The notes: generated by a model not told the origin, from the sequence alone. A stretch of DNA of 64,000 nucleotides from Streptomyces sp. NBC_00569 (GCF_036345255.1 NZ_CP107783.1:7428501-7492500); one strand, 5' to 3'. Shown: positions 51,997-60,196, counted from the first letter of the stretch. Numbers and translations are program-made.

Positions 51997-52030
51997 GAAG
52001 GGCGGCACCCCGCACGGGGTGCCGCCCTTC
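51997..52030. terminator. Bidirectional terminator between the FHA-ABC and transglycosylase genes
   Basis: A perfect 16-bp inverted repeat (51997-52012 with 52015-52030) with a two-base centre lies between convergent genes. Confidence 0.85.
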
Positions 52031-52065
52031 GGCGTTCACGAAGACCCTGAGGTCCAGGGAGAGTC

Positions 52066-52794
52066 TCAGTAAGCGCTGTTCACGTTGTCCATCGAGCCGT
52101 ACTTGTCCGCGGCGTAGTTCGCGGCGGCGGTGATGTTGGCGACCGGGTCGTAGATGTTCCACGAGGTACCGGGGACGTGGTACGCGGCGAAGGTCGGCGG
52201 GATGACCTGCAGCAGACCCTTCGACGGGATGCCGTTGATCGCGTTGATGTCCCAGTTGTTGATCGCCTGCGGGTTGCCGGACGACTCACGGAGGATGTTG
52301 CGGTGCAGGCCCTCGTAGGAGCCCGGAATGCCCTTGGACTTCATGATGTCCAGGGACTGGCGGATCCAGCCGTCCAGGTTGTTCGCGTAGATCGGCTTGC
52401 GGGCGGCGGCGCGGCTGGCGGCCTCCCTGACCTGGCGGTCCTTCTCGGCCTTGGCCTTTGCGGCCGTGTCGACCTTCGCCTTCGCCGCGGCCGCGTCGGC
52501 GGCCTTCTTCGTGGCGGCGACCTGCGTGGCCTTCAGCTTGGCGGCCGCGTTCTTGACCTGCTGGTCGACGGTGGCCTGCTGGTTGGTGACGCTGGCGTGT
52601 ACGTCCTTGATCTGGGGCTTGCCGGCCACCTGGAAGGCGACCGGAGCCGCCGACATCGTCTCGGCCTCCGCGTTCGAGTTGCCCGGCACCAGCGTGAACG
52701 CGAGGGCAGCGGCGCCAAGGGTGGCGATACCGGCGATCGAGTACTTGTGGGTCTTCGTCAGGGGACTATGACCGGAGAAGCTGAGCTTGGACAT
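52066..52794 (-). CDS. Secreted transglycosylase (SLT domain)
   Basis: The 242-residue protein has a cytoplasmic head, a hydrophobic signal (YSIAGIATLGAAALAFTLVPG) and an Ala/Lys-rich coiled-coil linker (~60-135). The C-terminal SLT domain has NILRESSGNPQAINNWD (~162, catalytic Glu) and SKGLLQVIPPTFAAYHVPG (~192). It should cleave peptidoglycan glycan strands to form anhydro-muropeptides. ATG at 52794 with GAGG seven bases upstream; an earlier in-frame start at 52827 is possible. A -35/-10 promoter and two hairpins lie upstream. Confidence 0.88.
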   Translation of the reverse strand: MSKLSFSGHSPLTKTHKYSIAGIATLGAAALAFTLVPGNSNAEAETMSAAPVAFQVAGKPQIKDVHASVTNQQATVDQQVKNAAAKLKATQVAATKKAADAAAAKAKVDTAAKAKAEKDRQVREAASRAAARKPIYANNLDGWIRQSLDIMKSKGIPGSYEGLHRNILRESSGNPQAINNWDINAINGIPSKGLLQVIPPTFAAYHVPGTSWNIYDPVANITAAANYAADKYGSMDNVNSAY

Positions 52795-52827
52795 GGAGGA
52801 CCTCTTCGAATCGGGGAAGTCGCTCAC

Positions 52828-52865
52828 CGGTCCAAGCAGGACCGTTCATGTTTCGGTCATGAACG
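52828..52865 (-). promoter_or_regulatory. Two hairpins in the transglycosylase 5' leader
   Basis: CGGTCC-AAGCA-GGACCG (52828-52843) and CGTTCATG-TTTCGGT-CATGAACG (52843-52865) are perfect and adjacent. They lie between the predicted transcription start (~52898) and the ATG. No c-di-AMP riboswitch core was found. Confidence 0.5.
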
Positions 52866-52904
52866 CCGCGGGTAGAGGCCCACGCTGTCGAGCAACGAGA
52901 GCCA

Positions 52905-52933
52905 TTGTTAGCGGCCGCAAAATTGCGTGGCAA
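52905..52933 (-). promoter_or_regulatory. Housekeeping-type promoter for the transglycosylase gene
   Basis: On the minus strand TTGCCA (52933-52928) and TAACAA (52910-52905) are separated by 17 bp, close to the vegetative sigma consensus. Transcription should begin near 52898, giving a ~100-nt leader. CTTCGTACGT (53035-53044) and ACGTACGAAG (52941-52950) form a wide inverted repeat upstream. Confidence 0.6.
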
Positions 52934-53088
52934 AGGTGTGACGTACGAAGCCGGGTAGTGGATCAGGCCCCCCGGCGAGGTCGATTTCCCCCCTCCTGCC
53001 CCGGTAACGCTGCCCCCAGCTAATTCCTAGCCGCCTTCGTACGTGATGTGCGCCCTATGCGCGGGCTCACATCGGGCACGTAACGACC

Positions 53089-54171
53089 TCACCAAGCGTT
53101 GCCACTGCAACGCGCTGTGTGACCAGATTTATCGGGAAGTATGAGGTGGACGTCCCCGAACTCATGCCACAGGTAAAAATGTCCCAATGCTTCCGTATAT
53201 GTACTGGTAATTGCCTCGACTCCTGCGATGGCCTCCAGCATCAACAGATGCGACGCCTCAGGCTCGTGCAGCCCGGTGAGCAGGCCGTCCACCACCCGCA
53301 CACCCCGCTCGGGCGTCACCACGAGGTCCGTCCAGCCCGCGACCGCCCGCACCACCCCGTCCCGCCCGGCGGCCGACTCCACGGCCCGTACGGCCGTCGT
53401 ACCGACCGCCACCACCCGGCCGCCCCCGGCCCTCGCCGCGTTGATCAGCCGTGCCGACGCCTCCGGCACCTCGAACCGCTCCGGATACGGCGGCTCGTGC
53501 GACTCCGCCGACGCCACCCCTGTGTGCAGCGTGACGGGCGCGAACTGCACACCCCTGCTGACCAGCTCCGCCACCAGCCGCGCGGTGAACGGACGTGCCG
53601 CACTCGGCATCTCCGCACTCCCCGCGCCGTCCGCGTACGGCAGCGCGAACACCGTCTGATAGACGGAGAGCGGCTGATCGCGCTCCGTATAGGAGTAGCG
53701 GATGGGCCTGCCGTGCCGCCGCAGCAGCGCGGGCACGTCCCCCGTGACCCGCACCCACCACAATCGCGCCCCACCGCCCGCCTGCGGCTCCTCCCATACG
53801 AGGCGCACATCCCCGGGGAGCACTGCCGCCGTCCCCTTCGGACCGCCCGCACGCGGGCGCGTGGTGCCACGCCCGTCCGGGTTTCGCAACTCGACGGCCC
53901 ATCGCCCGTCATCGCCACGCGTGGAGAAATGCACCACCACGCGCGCGTGCCCGATCTGCCCGTCGACCGCGGCGGCCAGCGTCGGCGACGTATTGACCAC
54001 GAGCAGATCCCCGGCCCGCAGTTCTCCCGGCAGCTGTGCGAAGTCCCGGTGCGTGACCTCCGTGCCGCGCGAGACGAGCAGCCGCACCGCGTCCCTGTCC
54101 AGACCGGGCCCACGCTGCTCCGCCGGCACCCGGGCCGACAACTCCTCCGGTACGCGCACCGCGATCGTCAC
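53089..54171 (-). CDS. QueA-like S-adenosylmethionine:tRNA ribosyltransferase-isomerase
   Basis: The 360-residue protein follows the QueA pattern: DFAQLPGELRAGDLLVVN (~43), FSTRGDDGRWAVELR, then PFTARLVAELVSRGVQFAPVTLHTG (core GVQFAPVTLHTG, ~230) and ATSTYTEALGHFYLWHEFGD near the end. QueA moves the ribosyl group of SAM to preQ1 in tRNA to form epoxyqueuosine. No other queuosine gene is in the window, and I believe many Streptomyces lack the full path, so the substrate may differ. GTG at 54171 overlaps the SDR stop (GTGA). Confidence 0.83.
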   Translation of the reverse strand: MTIAVRVPEELSARVPAEQRGPGLDRDAVRLLVSRGTEVTHRDFAQLPGELRAGDLLVVNTSPTLAAAVDGQIGHARVVVHFSTRGDDGRWAVELRNPDGRGTTRPRAGGPKGTAAVLPGDVRLVWEEPQAGGGARLWWVRVTGDVPALLRRHGRPIRYSYTERDQPLSVYQTVFALPYADGAGSAEMPSAARPFTARLVAELVSRGVQFAPVTLHTGVASAESHEPPYPERFEVPEASARLINAARAGGGRVVAVGTTAVRAVESAAGRDGVVRAVAGWTDLVVTPERGVRVVDGLLTGLHEPEASHLLMLEAIAGVEAITSTYTEALGHFYLWHEFGDVHLILPDKSGHTARCSGNAW

Positions 54172-54869
54172 CGTGCCTCCAGAAGAAGAGAGGGAGCGGC
54201 ATACCGCCCGCTGTCCGGCCGCTCGTCGAGCAGCCGCAGGAACGCCGGCACCACGGTTTCCGGCAGCGGCCGGTCCGAGTCGTCGTCGAGCGGCGCCGCC
54301 GCCCGGTAGAGATCCGTGCGCATGTCACCCGGATCCACCGCCCACACCCGCAGCCCCGGCTCCTCCACCGCGAGGACCGCGGACAGCTGGTCGAGCGCGG
54401 CCTTGGAGGCCCCGTAGCCGCCCCAGGTCTCGTACGCCTCCGCCGACGCGTCCGAGCTCACCGAGACGACCGCGCCCCCGGCCGTCTCCCGAAGCAGCGG
54501 CAGCGCCTCCTGCACCAGCCCGAGCGCCGCCACGACATTGACCTCCAGCGCCCGCCGCAGCCCCTCCACCGGCAGCGCGTCGAGGCGGACCAGCGGCTCG
54601 GCCCCCAGCGCGCTCGCGTTGTTCACCAGCAGATCGAGACCCCCGAGACTGCGCGCCGCCGCCACCAGCTCCGCGCGGTGCGCCGCGTCCGTGACATCCC
54701 CGGACAGCGCCTCCACCCGCGTCCCGTACTTCCCCGCCTCGTCCGCGGCCTCCCGCAGCATCGCCCCGGACCTGGCGTCGAGCACCAGATCCCAGCCGCG
54801 CCGCGCGAGAGCCACGGCGAGCGCGCGACCGAGCCCCTTCGAAGCCCCCGTGATGATCGCCACCGGCAT
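54168..54869 (-). CDS. SDR family oxidoreductase
   Basis: The 233-residue SDR has ITGASKGLGRALAVALARRG (~6-25), NNASALG (~82) and SVSSDASAEAYETWGGYGASKAAL with the full Ser-Tyr-Lys set. DARS after the second strand suggests NADP. ATG at 54869 (MPVAIITGASKG) is the natural start; the frame is open far upstream but without a site. It overlaps the QueA-like gene by four bases, so the two are coupled. The coupling of a reductase with a tRNA-modifying-type enzyme is notable. Confidence 0.85.
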   Translation of the reverse strand: MPVAIITGASKGLGRALAVALARRGWDLVLDARSGAMLREAADEAGKYGTRVEALSGDVTDAAHRAELVAAARSLGGLDLLVNNASALGAEPLVRLDALPVEGLRRALEVNVVAALGLVQEALPLLRETAGGAVVSVSSDASAEAYETWGGYGASKAALDQLSAVLAVEEPGLRVWAVDPGDMRTDLYRAAAPLDDDSDRPLPETVVPAFLRLLDERPDSGRYAAPSLLLEAR

Positions 54870-55059
54870 GACATCCGTCCCCTCGGGCCCGTCGGGCCGC
54901 CCTTGTGCCGTACGTGCTTCGATCTGCCTCCAACGTAGGAACCGACCCGTCCCGGGCGCCTCGTCCGCGGGCCGCACCTGACCGGGGCCCTTCGCCCTAC
55001 GTCCACCGGACCAGAAGGCGGTCCCCGCAGGCCCGATACGCGCTGTCACACCCCGCCGG

Positions 55060-55065
55060 TAAGTT
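55060..55065 (+). promoter_or_regulatory. Minus-10 element, leaderless sensor kinase gene
   Basis: TAAGTT fits TANNNT and ends six bases before the ATG at 55072. No Shine-Dalgarno sequence precedes the ATG. Confidence 0.55.
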
Positions 55066-55071
55066 GAGGTC

Positions 55072-56217
55072 ATGAGTCACGGCCCACGATCAGGCCTCTC
55101 CGCGGTGAGCTCCGCGCTGCTGGCCATGAGCAGACACCTCGAGGTGCGCGACGTCCTCAAGACGATCGTCGCGTCGGCCCGCGAGCTGCTCGACGCCGAG
55201 TACGCGGCCCTCGGAGTGCCGGACGACCACGGAGGCTTCGCCCAGTTCGTCGTCGACGGCGTCAGCGACGCGCAGTGGAAGGCCATCGGCCCGCTCCCGC
55301 GCCAGCACGGCATCCTCGCCGCGATGTTGCGCGAGGCGAAGACCGAGCGCCTGGGCGACGTGCGCAAGGACCCGCGCTTCGAGGGCTGGCCGTCCGCGCA
55401 CCCCGAGATGTCCGACTTCCTCGGCCTGCCCATCCGTGACGGGGACGAGGTCATCGGCGCTCTCTTCCTCGCCAACAAGAAGTGCCCCAAGCCGCAAGGA
55501 GGTTGCGGCTTCACGAGGGAGGACGAGGAGCTGCTGACGATCCTCGCCCAGCACGCGGCCATCGCCCTGACGAACGCCCGCCTGTACGAACGCAGCCGCG
55601 AGCTCACCATCGCCGAGGAGCGCTCGCGCCTCGCCCACGAACTGCACGACGCCGTGAGCCAGAAGCTCTTCTCCCTGCGCCTGACCGCCCAGGCCGCCGC
55701 GGCCCTCGTCGACCGCGACCCGTCCCGCGCCAAGGGCGAGTTGCAGCACGTGGCGGAGCTGGCCGCCGAAGCCACCGACGAACTGCGCGCCGCCGTGGTC
55801 GAGTTGCGCCCCGCCGCACTCGACGAGGACGGTCTGATCGCCACGCTGCGCACGCAGATCCAGGTACTCGACCGCGCCCACTCGGCCCGCGTCACGTTCG
55901 ACTGCGGCGGCATCCGCGCCCTGCCCGCCTCCCAGGAGGAGGCCATGCTCCGCGTCGCCCAGGAGGCGCTGCACAACGCGCTGCGCCACTCGGGCGCCGA
56001 GCACGTCAGCGTGACGCTCGACAAAAGAGGCCCCGGAGCCGTCCTGCGCGTCAGCGACGACGGCGGCGGCTTCGAACCCAAGGCCGTCCGGCATGCGGGA
56101 CGCCACCTCGGCCTGGTCTCGATGCGTGACCGGTCCAGTGGCGTCGGCGGCCGTCTGACGGTGGAATCGGAGCCCGGCAAGGGCACCACGATCGAGATGG
56201 AGGTCCCCGGTGGCTGA
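55072..56217 (+). CDS. GAF-domain sensor histidine kinase
   Basis: The 381-residue soluble protein has a GAF domain (~20-170, with EYAALGVPDD and FLGLPIRDGDEVIGALFLANK) and a HisKA_3/HATPase pair: LAHELHDAVSQKLFSLRL (~192-209, phospho-acceptor His) and VSDDGGGFEPKAV (~323). It resembles the DevS/NreB group, whose GAF domain often binds heme or a small ligand; CGF in GGCGFTREDEE is the only Cys there. The response regulator overlaps by eight bases. Signal and targets are unknown. Confidence 0.9.
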   Translation: MSHGPRSGLSAVSSALLAMSRHLEVRDVLKTIVASARELLDAEYAALGVPDDHGGFAQFVVDGVSDAQWKAIGPLPRQHGILAAMLREAKTERLGDVRKDPRFEGWPSAHPEMSDFLGLPIRDGDEVIGALFLANKKCPKPQGGCGFTREDEELLTILAQHAAIALTNARLYERSRELTIAEERSRLAHELHDAVSQKLFSLRLTAQAAAALVDRDPSRAKGELQHVAELAAEATDELRAAVVELRPAALDEDGLIATLRTQIQVLDRAHSARVTFDCGGIRALPASQEEAMLRVAQEALHNALRHSGAEHVSVTLDKRGPGAVLRVSDDGGGFEPKAVRHAGRHLGLVSMRDRSSGVGGRLTVESEPGKGTTIEMEVPGG

Positions 56218-56854
56218 CAACAGGATCCGGGTGCTGCTGGTCGACGACCACCAGGTCGTCCGCCGAGGGCTGCGCACGTTCCTCGAGGTCCAGGACGACA
56301 TCGAGGTCGTGGGGGAGGCGTCGGACGGCGCCGAGGGTGTCGCCCGTACCGAGGAGCTGAAGCCGGACGTCGTCCTGATGGACGTCAAGATGCCCGTCAT
56401 GGACGGCGTCGAGGCCCTGCGCAAGCTGCGCGAGCTGTCCAACCCCGCGCGCGTGCTCATCGTCACGAGCTTCACCGAACAGCGCACCGTGGTCCCCGCC
56501 CTGCGCGCGGGCGCCGCCGGATACGTCTACAAGGACGTCGACCCGGACGCCCTGGCCGGCGCCATCCGCTCGGTGCACGCGGGCCATGTCCTGCTCCAGC
56601 CGGAGGTGGCGGGCGCCCTGCTCTCGCAGGAGGAGACCGGCGGAGGACAGGGGAGAGGCAATTCTCTGACCGAGCGGGAGCGAGAGGTGCTCGGCCTGAT
56701 CGCGGACGGCCGGTCGAACCGGGAGATCGCCCGCGCCCTCGTCCTCTCCGAGAAGACGGTCAAGACTCATGTGTCCAACATCCTCATGAAGCTCGATCTG
56801 GCGGACCGTACCCAGGCCGCTCTGTGGGCCGTACGCCATGGGGCGGCCGGCTGA
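56210..56854 (+). CDS. NarL/LuxR family response regulator
   Basis: The 214-residue protein has a receiver domain (LLVDDHQVVRRGL; VVLMDVKMPVMDG with the phospho-Asp ~53; SFTEQRTV; YVYKDVDPD) and a LuxR helix-turn-helix (LTEREREVLGLIADGRSNREI, core LTEREREVLGLIA, ~152-205). GTG start with GGAGG upstream, inside the kinase gene. It is the partner of the GAF kinase. The two chaplins downstream are candidate targets by position only. Confidence 0.92.
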   Translation: MADNRIRVLLVDDHQVVRRGLRTFLEVQDDIEVVGEASDGAEGVARTEELKPDVVLMDVKMPVMDGVEALRKLRELSNPARVLIVTSFTEQRTVVPALRAGAAGYVYKDVDPDALAGAIRSVHAGHVLLQPEVAGALLSQEETGGGQGRGNSLTEREREVLGLIADGRSNREIARALVLSEKTVKTHVSNILMKLDLADRTQAALWAVRHGAAG

Positions 56855-57050
56855 ACGACGCCGCGGCTGCGGCACGGCACGAGGCTTCGCCGGGCCGGGC
56901 GAGGGGACGGCATCGGATGGTTCCGTTCCGGGCTGAGATTCATACTGTCGTGTGTATGTCCCTCGGATGGCACATCCTGCGCGAGGCTCCGGCGTTCTCC
57001 AGTGCGTGCTGCGGCGGTTCGTCGCAGTGATCGCCTAGGAGGGTCAAGAA

Positions 57051-57293
57051 GTGAAGAAGCTGAAGAGGGTCGCGGCCGTATCGATGGTCGCCGGTGGGCT
57101 CGTGGCTGCCGGCGCCGGTATGGCCTCCGCCACCGACGCGCACGCGGACGGCCAGGCCGTGCACTCGCCCGGCGTCGTCTCGGGCAACGTGATCCAGGCT
57201 CCGATCCACGTCCCGGTCAACGTCGTCGGCAACACCGTGAACGTCATCGGTCTGCTCAACCCGGCCTTCGGCAACCTCGGCGTCAACCACTGA
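57051..57293 (+). CDS. Short chaplin without cysteines (ChpE-like), copy 1
   Basis: The 80-residue protein has a signal peptide (VAAVSMVAGGLVAAGAGMASA) and one chaplin domain: HSPGVVSGNVIQAPIHVPVN, then VVGNTVNVIGLLNPAFGN. Chaplins are secreted amyloid-forming surface proteins needed for aerial growth. Most short chaplins carry two Cys (NVCGN and GNTC); here they are Val and Gly. S. coelicolor ChpE also lacks them. GTG start with AGGAGGG upstream. A terminator follows. No sortase site is present, as expected for short chaplins. Confidence 0.9.
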   Translation: MKKLKRVAAVSMVAGGLVAAGAGMASATDAHADGQAVHSPGVVSGNVIQAPIHVPVNVVGNTVNVIGLLNPAFGNLGVNH

Positions 57294-57319
57294 CGTAGCT
57301 TTCAGGTCCACCAGTGACC

Positions 57320-57348
57320 ACCGGCCCCCGGTACCCCCGGGGGCCGGT
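57320..57348 (+). terminator. Terminator of chaplin copy 1
   Basis: ACCGGCCCCCG (57320-57330) pairs with CGGGGGCCGGT (57338-57348), 27 bp past the stop, and TTTCC follows soon after. It separates the two chaplin genes. Confidence 0.75.
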
Positions 57349-57491
57349 CCCGTTTCCGGCCCGGCCGCGGAGCAGTTGATCCGAACGGGCGCATCGCCGC
57401 TCCCGCCCGTGTCATCAGCCTCGCCCACCCGTTGCACAGCGTGCACCCCCGTGGCTGGGGTCGAATCGCCATAGCTGGAGGAATACTTCTC

Positions 57492-57731
57492 ATGAACATC
57501 GCCAAGAAGGCCGCCCTGGCCGTCGCCGTCGCCGGTCTCGCCGCGGGCGCTTCCGCCGGAGCCGCTTTCGCGGACTCGGGCGCCGAGGGCCTGGCAGCCA
57601 ACTCCCCGGGTGTGGGCTCGGGCAACCTGGTGGAGGTCCCGGTCCACGTTCCGGTCAACGCCACGGGCAACAGTGTCAACGTGATCGGCCTGCTGAACCC
57701 GACGTTCGGCAACGCCTCCACGAACAGCTGA
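57492..57731 (+). CDS. Short chaplin without cysteines, copy 2
   Basis: The 79-residue protein has a signal peptide (KKAALAVAVAGLAAGASAGAAFA) and the domain NSPGVGSGNLVEVPVHVPVN, then ATGNSVNVIGLLNPTFGNASTNS. Both chaplin Cys positions are Thr and Ser. It shares 60% or so of the domain with copy 1 and probably arose by duplication, but has its own promoter region (199 bp) and terminator. TGCAC-AGC-GTGCA near 57435 may be an operator. ATG at 57492 with GGAGG upstream. Confidence 0.9.
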   Translation: MNIAKKAALAVAVAGLAAGASAGAAFADSGAEGLAANSPGVGSGNLVEVPVHVPVNATGNSVNVIGLLNPTFGNASTNS

Positions 57732-57741
57732 CACACCCCCA

Positions 57742-57779
57742 GGAAGGGCCCCGCGGACACAGATCCGCGGGGCCCTTCC
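57742..57779 (+). terminator. Terminator of chaplin copy 2
   Basis: A perfect 16-bp stem (57742-57757 with 57764-57779) with a six-base loop, 11 bp past the stop. It may also serve the convergent minus-strand gene. Confidence 0.85.
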
Positions 57780-57849
57780 CCCGTGTTACGTCACTCCCGA
57801 GCGCCTGAGAGCGCCGGCGCCCCGCGCCTCAACGCCCTACGTCGCGGCC

Positions 57850-58638
57850 TCACCGGCCCCCGCGCTCCCGCTCCTCCACGAAAGCGTTGTACGCCGCGAC
57901 CTGCGCCCGCCGGGCCGTCCGCTCCACCGGACGCAGCGCCTCCGACCGCGCCGCCATCTCCGAGGCGCTCACGGCCCCGCCGTGTCCGCTCTCGTACGCC
58001 ACCGAGATCAGCAGCCCGACGCGTTGCGCCAGCTCCAACACCCTTACCGCGCGCGGCGGATAACCCGGCGCGAGAACCTCACGCCCCCGCTCGGCCCGCG
58101 CCCGGTACGCGTCCACCGCCGCCTCGGCCACAGGGCCCGACCCGGCGACGTCGAGCCGCGAAAGCACGGTCGTCGCGTCCCGCAGCGCCTCCGCCAGCTC
58201 CCGCTCGGCCTCACTGAGGGAAGGCACGTCAGCAGGGGGCGCCTCCCGCACGGGTAGGCAGTGCCACAGGACGTCCACATGGACGTCGCCGGCGGGCCCG
58301 GCCTCGTACACCTCGGGCACGAGCCCGAGCGCGGCCCCCTCGCATACGACGGCCTCCTCCGCGTCGAGGGCGCGCGCGTTGAACTCGGGAGGACCGCTCA
58401 GGCCGAGGGGGTGGCCCGGCGCGGGCAGCGCCACCCGCAGCCCGGTCGCCCCCAGCGTGCGCAGCCGCCCCAGGGCGAGCGTCAGCCCCACCGGCGCCGA
58501 CTCGCCGGGCAGCCCCTCCACCCGGTGCACCGCGTCCTCGCCGACTATGGCGAGCGCGGCGTCATCGGGAGCGACAAACCCGGCCAAAAGGGCATTTCCC
58601 CATGCGGCCAGCCGACCTGAGCGTGGTTCCGAAAGCAT
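57850..58638 (-). CDS. Conserved hypothetical protein
   Basis: I do not recognise this 262-residue protein. It starts MLSEPRSGRLAAWGNALLAGF. Residues ~85-110 (AALGLVPEVYEAGPAGDVHV) look like a beta-alpha core, and the C-terminal ~120 residues are a long Glu/Ala/Arg-rich helical region with repeated heptad-like spacing. No signal peptide or membrane segment is present. ATG at 58638 gives this start; upstream sequence shows a shared region with the divergent ABC gene (124 bp). Confidence 0.7.
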   Translation of the reverse strand: MLSEPRSGRLAAWGNALLAGFVAPDDAALAIVGEDAVHRVEGLPGESAPVGLTLALGRLRTLGATGLRVALPAPGHPLGLSGPPEFNARALDAEEAVVCEGAALGLVPEVYEAGPAGDVHVDVLWHCLPVREAPPADVPSLSEAERELAEALRDATTVLSRLDVAGSGPVAEAAVDAYRARAERGREVLAPGYPPRAVRVLELAQRVGLLISVAYESGHGGAVSASEMAARSEALRPVERTARRAQVAAYNAFVEERERGGR

Positions 58639-58762
58639 GGGCTCCACCCTAAAGACCGGCCGATGGATTGGAGCGGTCGACCGGTGGCGTAGGTTTTCCC
58701 TTGGGGGATGCGTCCACAAGACGCACGCGACTGCCGAGACTGCAATGGGAGACAACGCGCTC

Positions 58763-59560
58763 ATGAGCGATGTACTGGAGCTGGTGGACGTATCCGTGGT
58801 CCGCGAGGGCCGGGCTCTGGTGGACCAGGTCTCCTGGTCGGTCAAGGAAGGTGAGCGCTGGGTCATCCTCGGCCCGAACGGCGCCGGCAAGACGACCCTC
58901 CTGAACGTCGCCTCCAGCTACCTCTTCCCCAGCCAGGGCGCCGCCACGATCCTCGGCGAGACCCTCGGCAAGCCCGGCACCGACGTCTTCGACCTGCGCC
59001 CGCGCATCGGCGTCGCCGGCATCGCGCTCGCCGAGAAGCTCCCCAAGCGCCAGACCGTCCTGCAGACGGTCCTCACCGCCGCGTACGGCATGACCGCCGG
59101 CTGGCACGAGGACTACGAGGACATCGACGAGCAGCGCGCCCGCGCCTTCCTCGACCGCCTCGGCATGACCGAGTACGTGGACCGCAAGTTCGGCACGCTC
59201 TCCGAGGGCGAGCGCAAGCGCACCCTCATCGCCCGCGCCCTCATGACCGACCCCGAGCTCCTCCTCCTCGACGAGCCCGCCGCCGGCCTCGACCTCGGCG
59301 GCCGCGAGGACCTCGTACGCCGTCTCGGCCGCCTCGCCCGCGACCCGATCGCCCCCTCGATGATCATGGTCACGCACCATGTCGAGGAGATCGCCCCCGG
59401 CTTCACCCACGTCCTCATGATCCGCCAGGGCAAGGTCCTCGCCGCGGGCCCCCTGGAGCTGGAGCTGACCTCCCGCAACCTCTCCCTCTGCTTCGGCCTC
59501 CCGCTCGTCGTCGAGCAGCGCGGCGAGCGCTGGAGCGCGCAGGGCCTCCCGCTGGGCTGA
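58763..59560 (+). CDS. Lone ABC transporter ATP-binding protein (YlmA-like)
   Basis: The 265-residue ATPase has GPNGAGKTTLL (~35, Walker A), SEGERKRTLIARAL (~147, signature, with E in place of the usual G) and LLLDEPAAGLD (~170). H-loop VTHHVEEI (~205). The C-terminal ~25 residues are unusual for a transporter subunit. No permease gene is close, so it may be a soluble member like YlmA. Start ATG 58763 is preferred; ATG 58745 adds six residues. Confidence 0.84.
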   Translation: MSDVLELVDVSVVREGRALVDQVSWSVKEGERWVILGPNGAGKTTLLNVASSYLFPSQGAATILGETLGKPGTDVFDLRPRIGVAGIALAEKLPKRQTVLQTVLTAAYGMTAGWHEDYEDIDEQRARAFLDRLGMTEYVDRKFGTLSEGERKRTLIARALMTDPELLLLDEPAAGLDLGGREDLVRRLGRLARDPIAPSMIMVTHHVEEIAPGFTHVLMIRQGKVLAAGPLELELTSRNLSLCFGLPLVVEQRGERWSAQGLPLG

Positions 59561-59612
59561 CCCGGCGCGGGCCGCTCCCAAGGCACCCTGTCGCCGGAGG
59601 GAACCCCGGTCC

Positions 59613-59618
59613 TACCAT
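59613..59618 (+). promoter_or_regulatory. Minus-10 element, leaderless nfeD-like gene
   Basis: TACCAT fits TANNNT and ends six bases before the GTG at 59625. No Shine-Dalgarno sequence is present. Confidence 0.55.
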
Positions 59619-59624
59619 GACCAT

Positions 59625-60056
59625 GTGGCAGACATCGACGCATGGGTGTGGTGGCTGATCGGGGCGGCCGCGCTCGGAATCCCTCTCGTCATCACCGCGA
59701 TGCCCGAATTCGGCATGCTCTCCGCCGGCGCCGTCGCGGGCGCCGTGACCGCCGGCCTCGGCGGCGGGATGGTGATGCAGGTCCTCGTCTTCGCCGCCGT
59801 CTCGGTCGCGCTCATCGCAGTCGTACGGCCCATCGCGGCCCGCCACAGCGCCCAACGCCCCGTGCTCGCCACCGGAATCGAGGCCCTCAAGGGCAAACAG
59901 GCCGTCGTCGTCGAACGTGTCGACGGCAGCGGCGGCCGCATCAAGCTGGCCGGAGAGATCTGGTCCGCCCGCTCACTCGACGAGTCCGAGAGCTACGAGC
60001 CGGGCCGTCACGTCGACGTCGTCGACATCGAGGGAGCCACCGCGATCGTCGTGTGA
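59625..60056 (+). CDS. NfeD family membrane protein (short type)
   Basis: The 143-residue protein has three transmembrane helices (~8-72; VWWLIGAAALGIPLVITAMP, GAVAGAVTAGLGG, VLVFAAVSVALIAVVRP) and a cytoplasmic OB-fold domain (LKGKQAVVVERVDGSGGRIKL; VDVVDIEGATAIVV). This is the short NfeD form that works with SPFH proteins. GTG start is probably leaderless. An SPFH gene follows 140 bp later, the usual partner. Confidence 0.88.
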   Translation: MADIDAWVWWLIGAAALGIPLVITAMPEFGMLSAGAVAGAVTAGLGGGMVMQVLVFAAVSVALIAVVRPIAARHSAQRPVLATGIEALKGKQAVVVERVDGSGGRIKLAGEIWSARSLDESESYEPGRHVDVVDIEGATAIVV

Positions 60057-60196
60057 TCATGGTGACGTGATCGGGGAGGTGGCTTGAACTCCCCACGCCG
60101 CAGGGCCCGTTCTGACAGACTCGACCAGCAAGATCCTCAAGATCTTCCGGCGGGACCCGCCGGAACGACGACGGCACGAAGGGCACGGGAGACGCG

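Noticed and set aside
52795..53088. c-di-AMP (ydaO) riboswitch before the transglycosylase gene
   Set aside because: The conserved core (GGGUGAAUC-like and CCGUCAGCUAACC-like segments) was not found, and a good -35/-10 promoter lies inside the candidate region.
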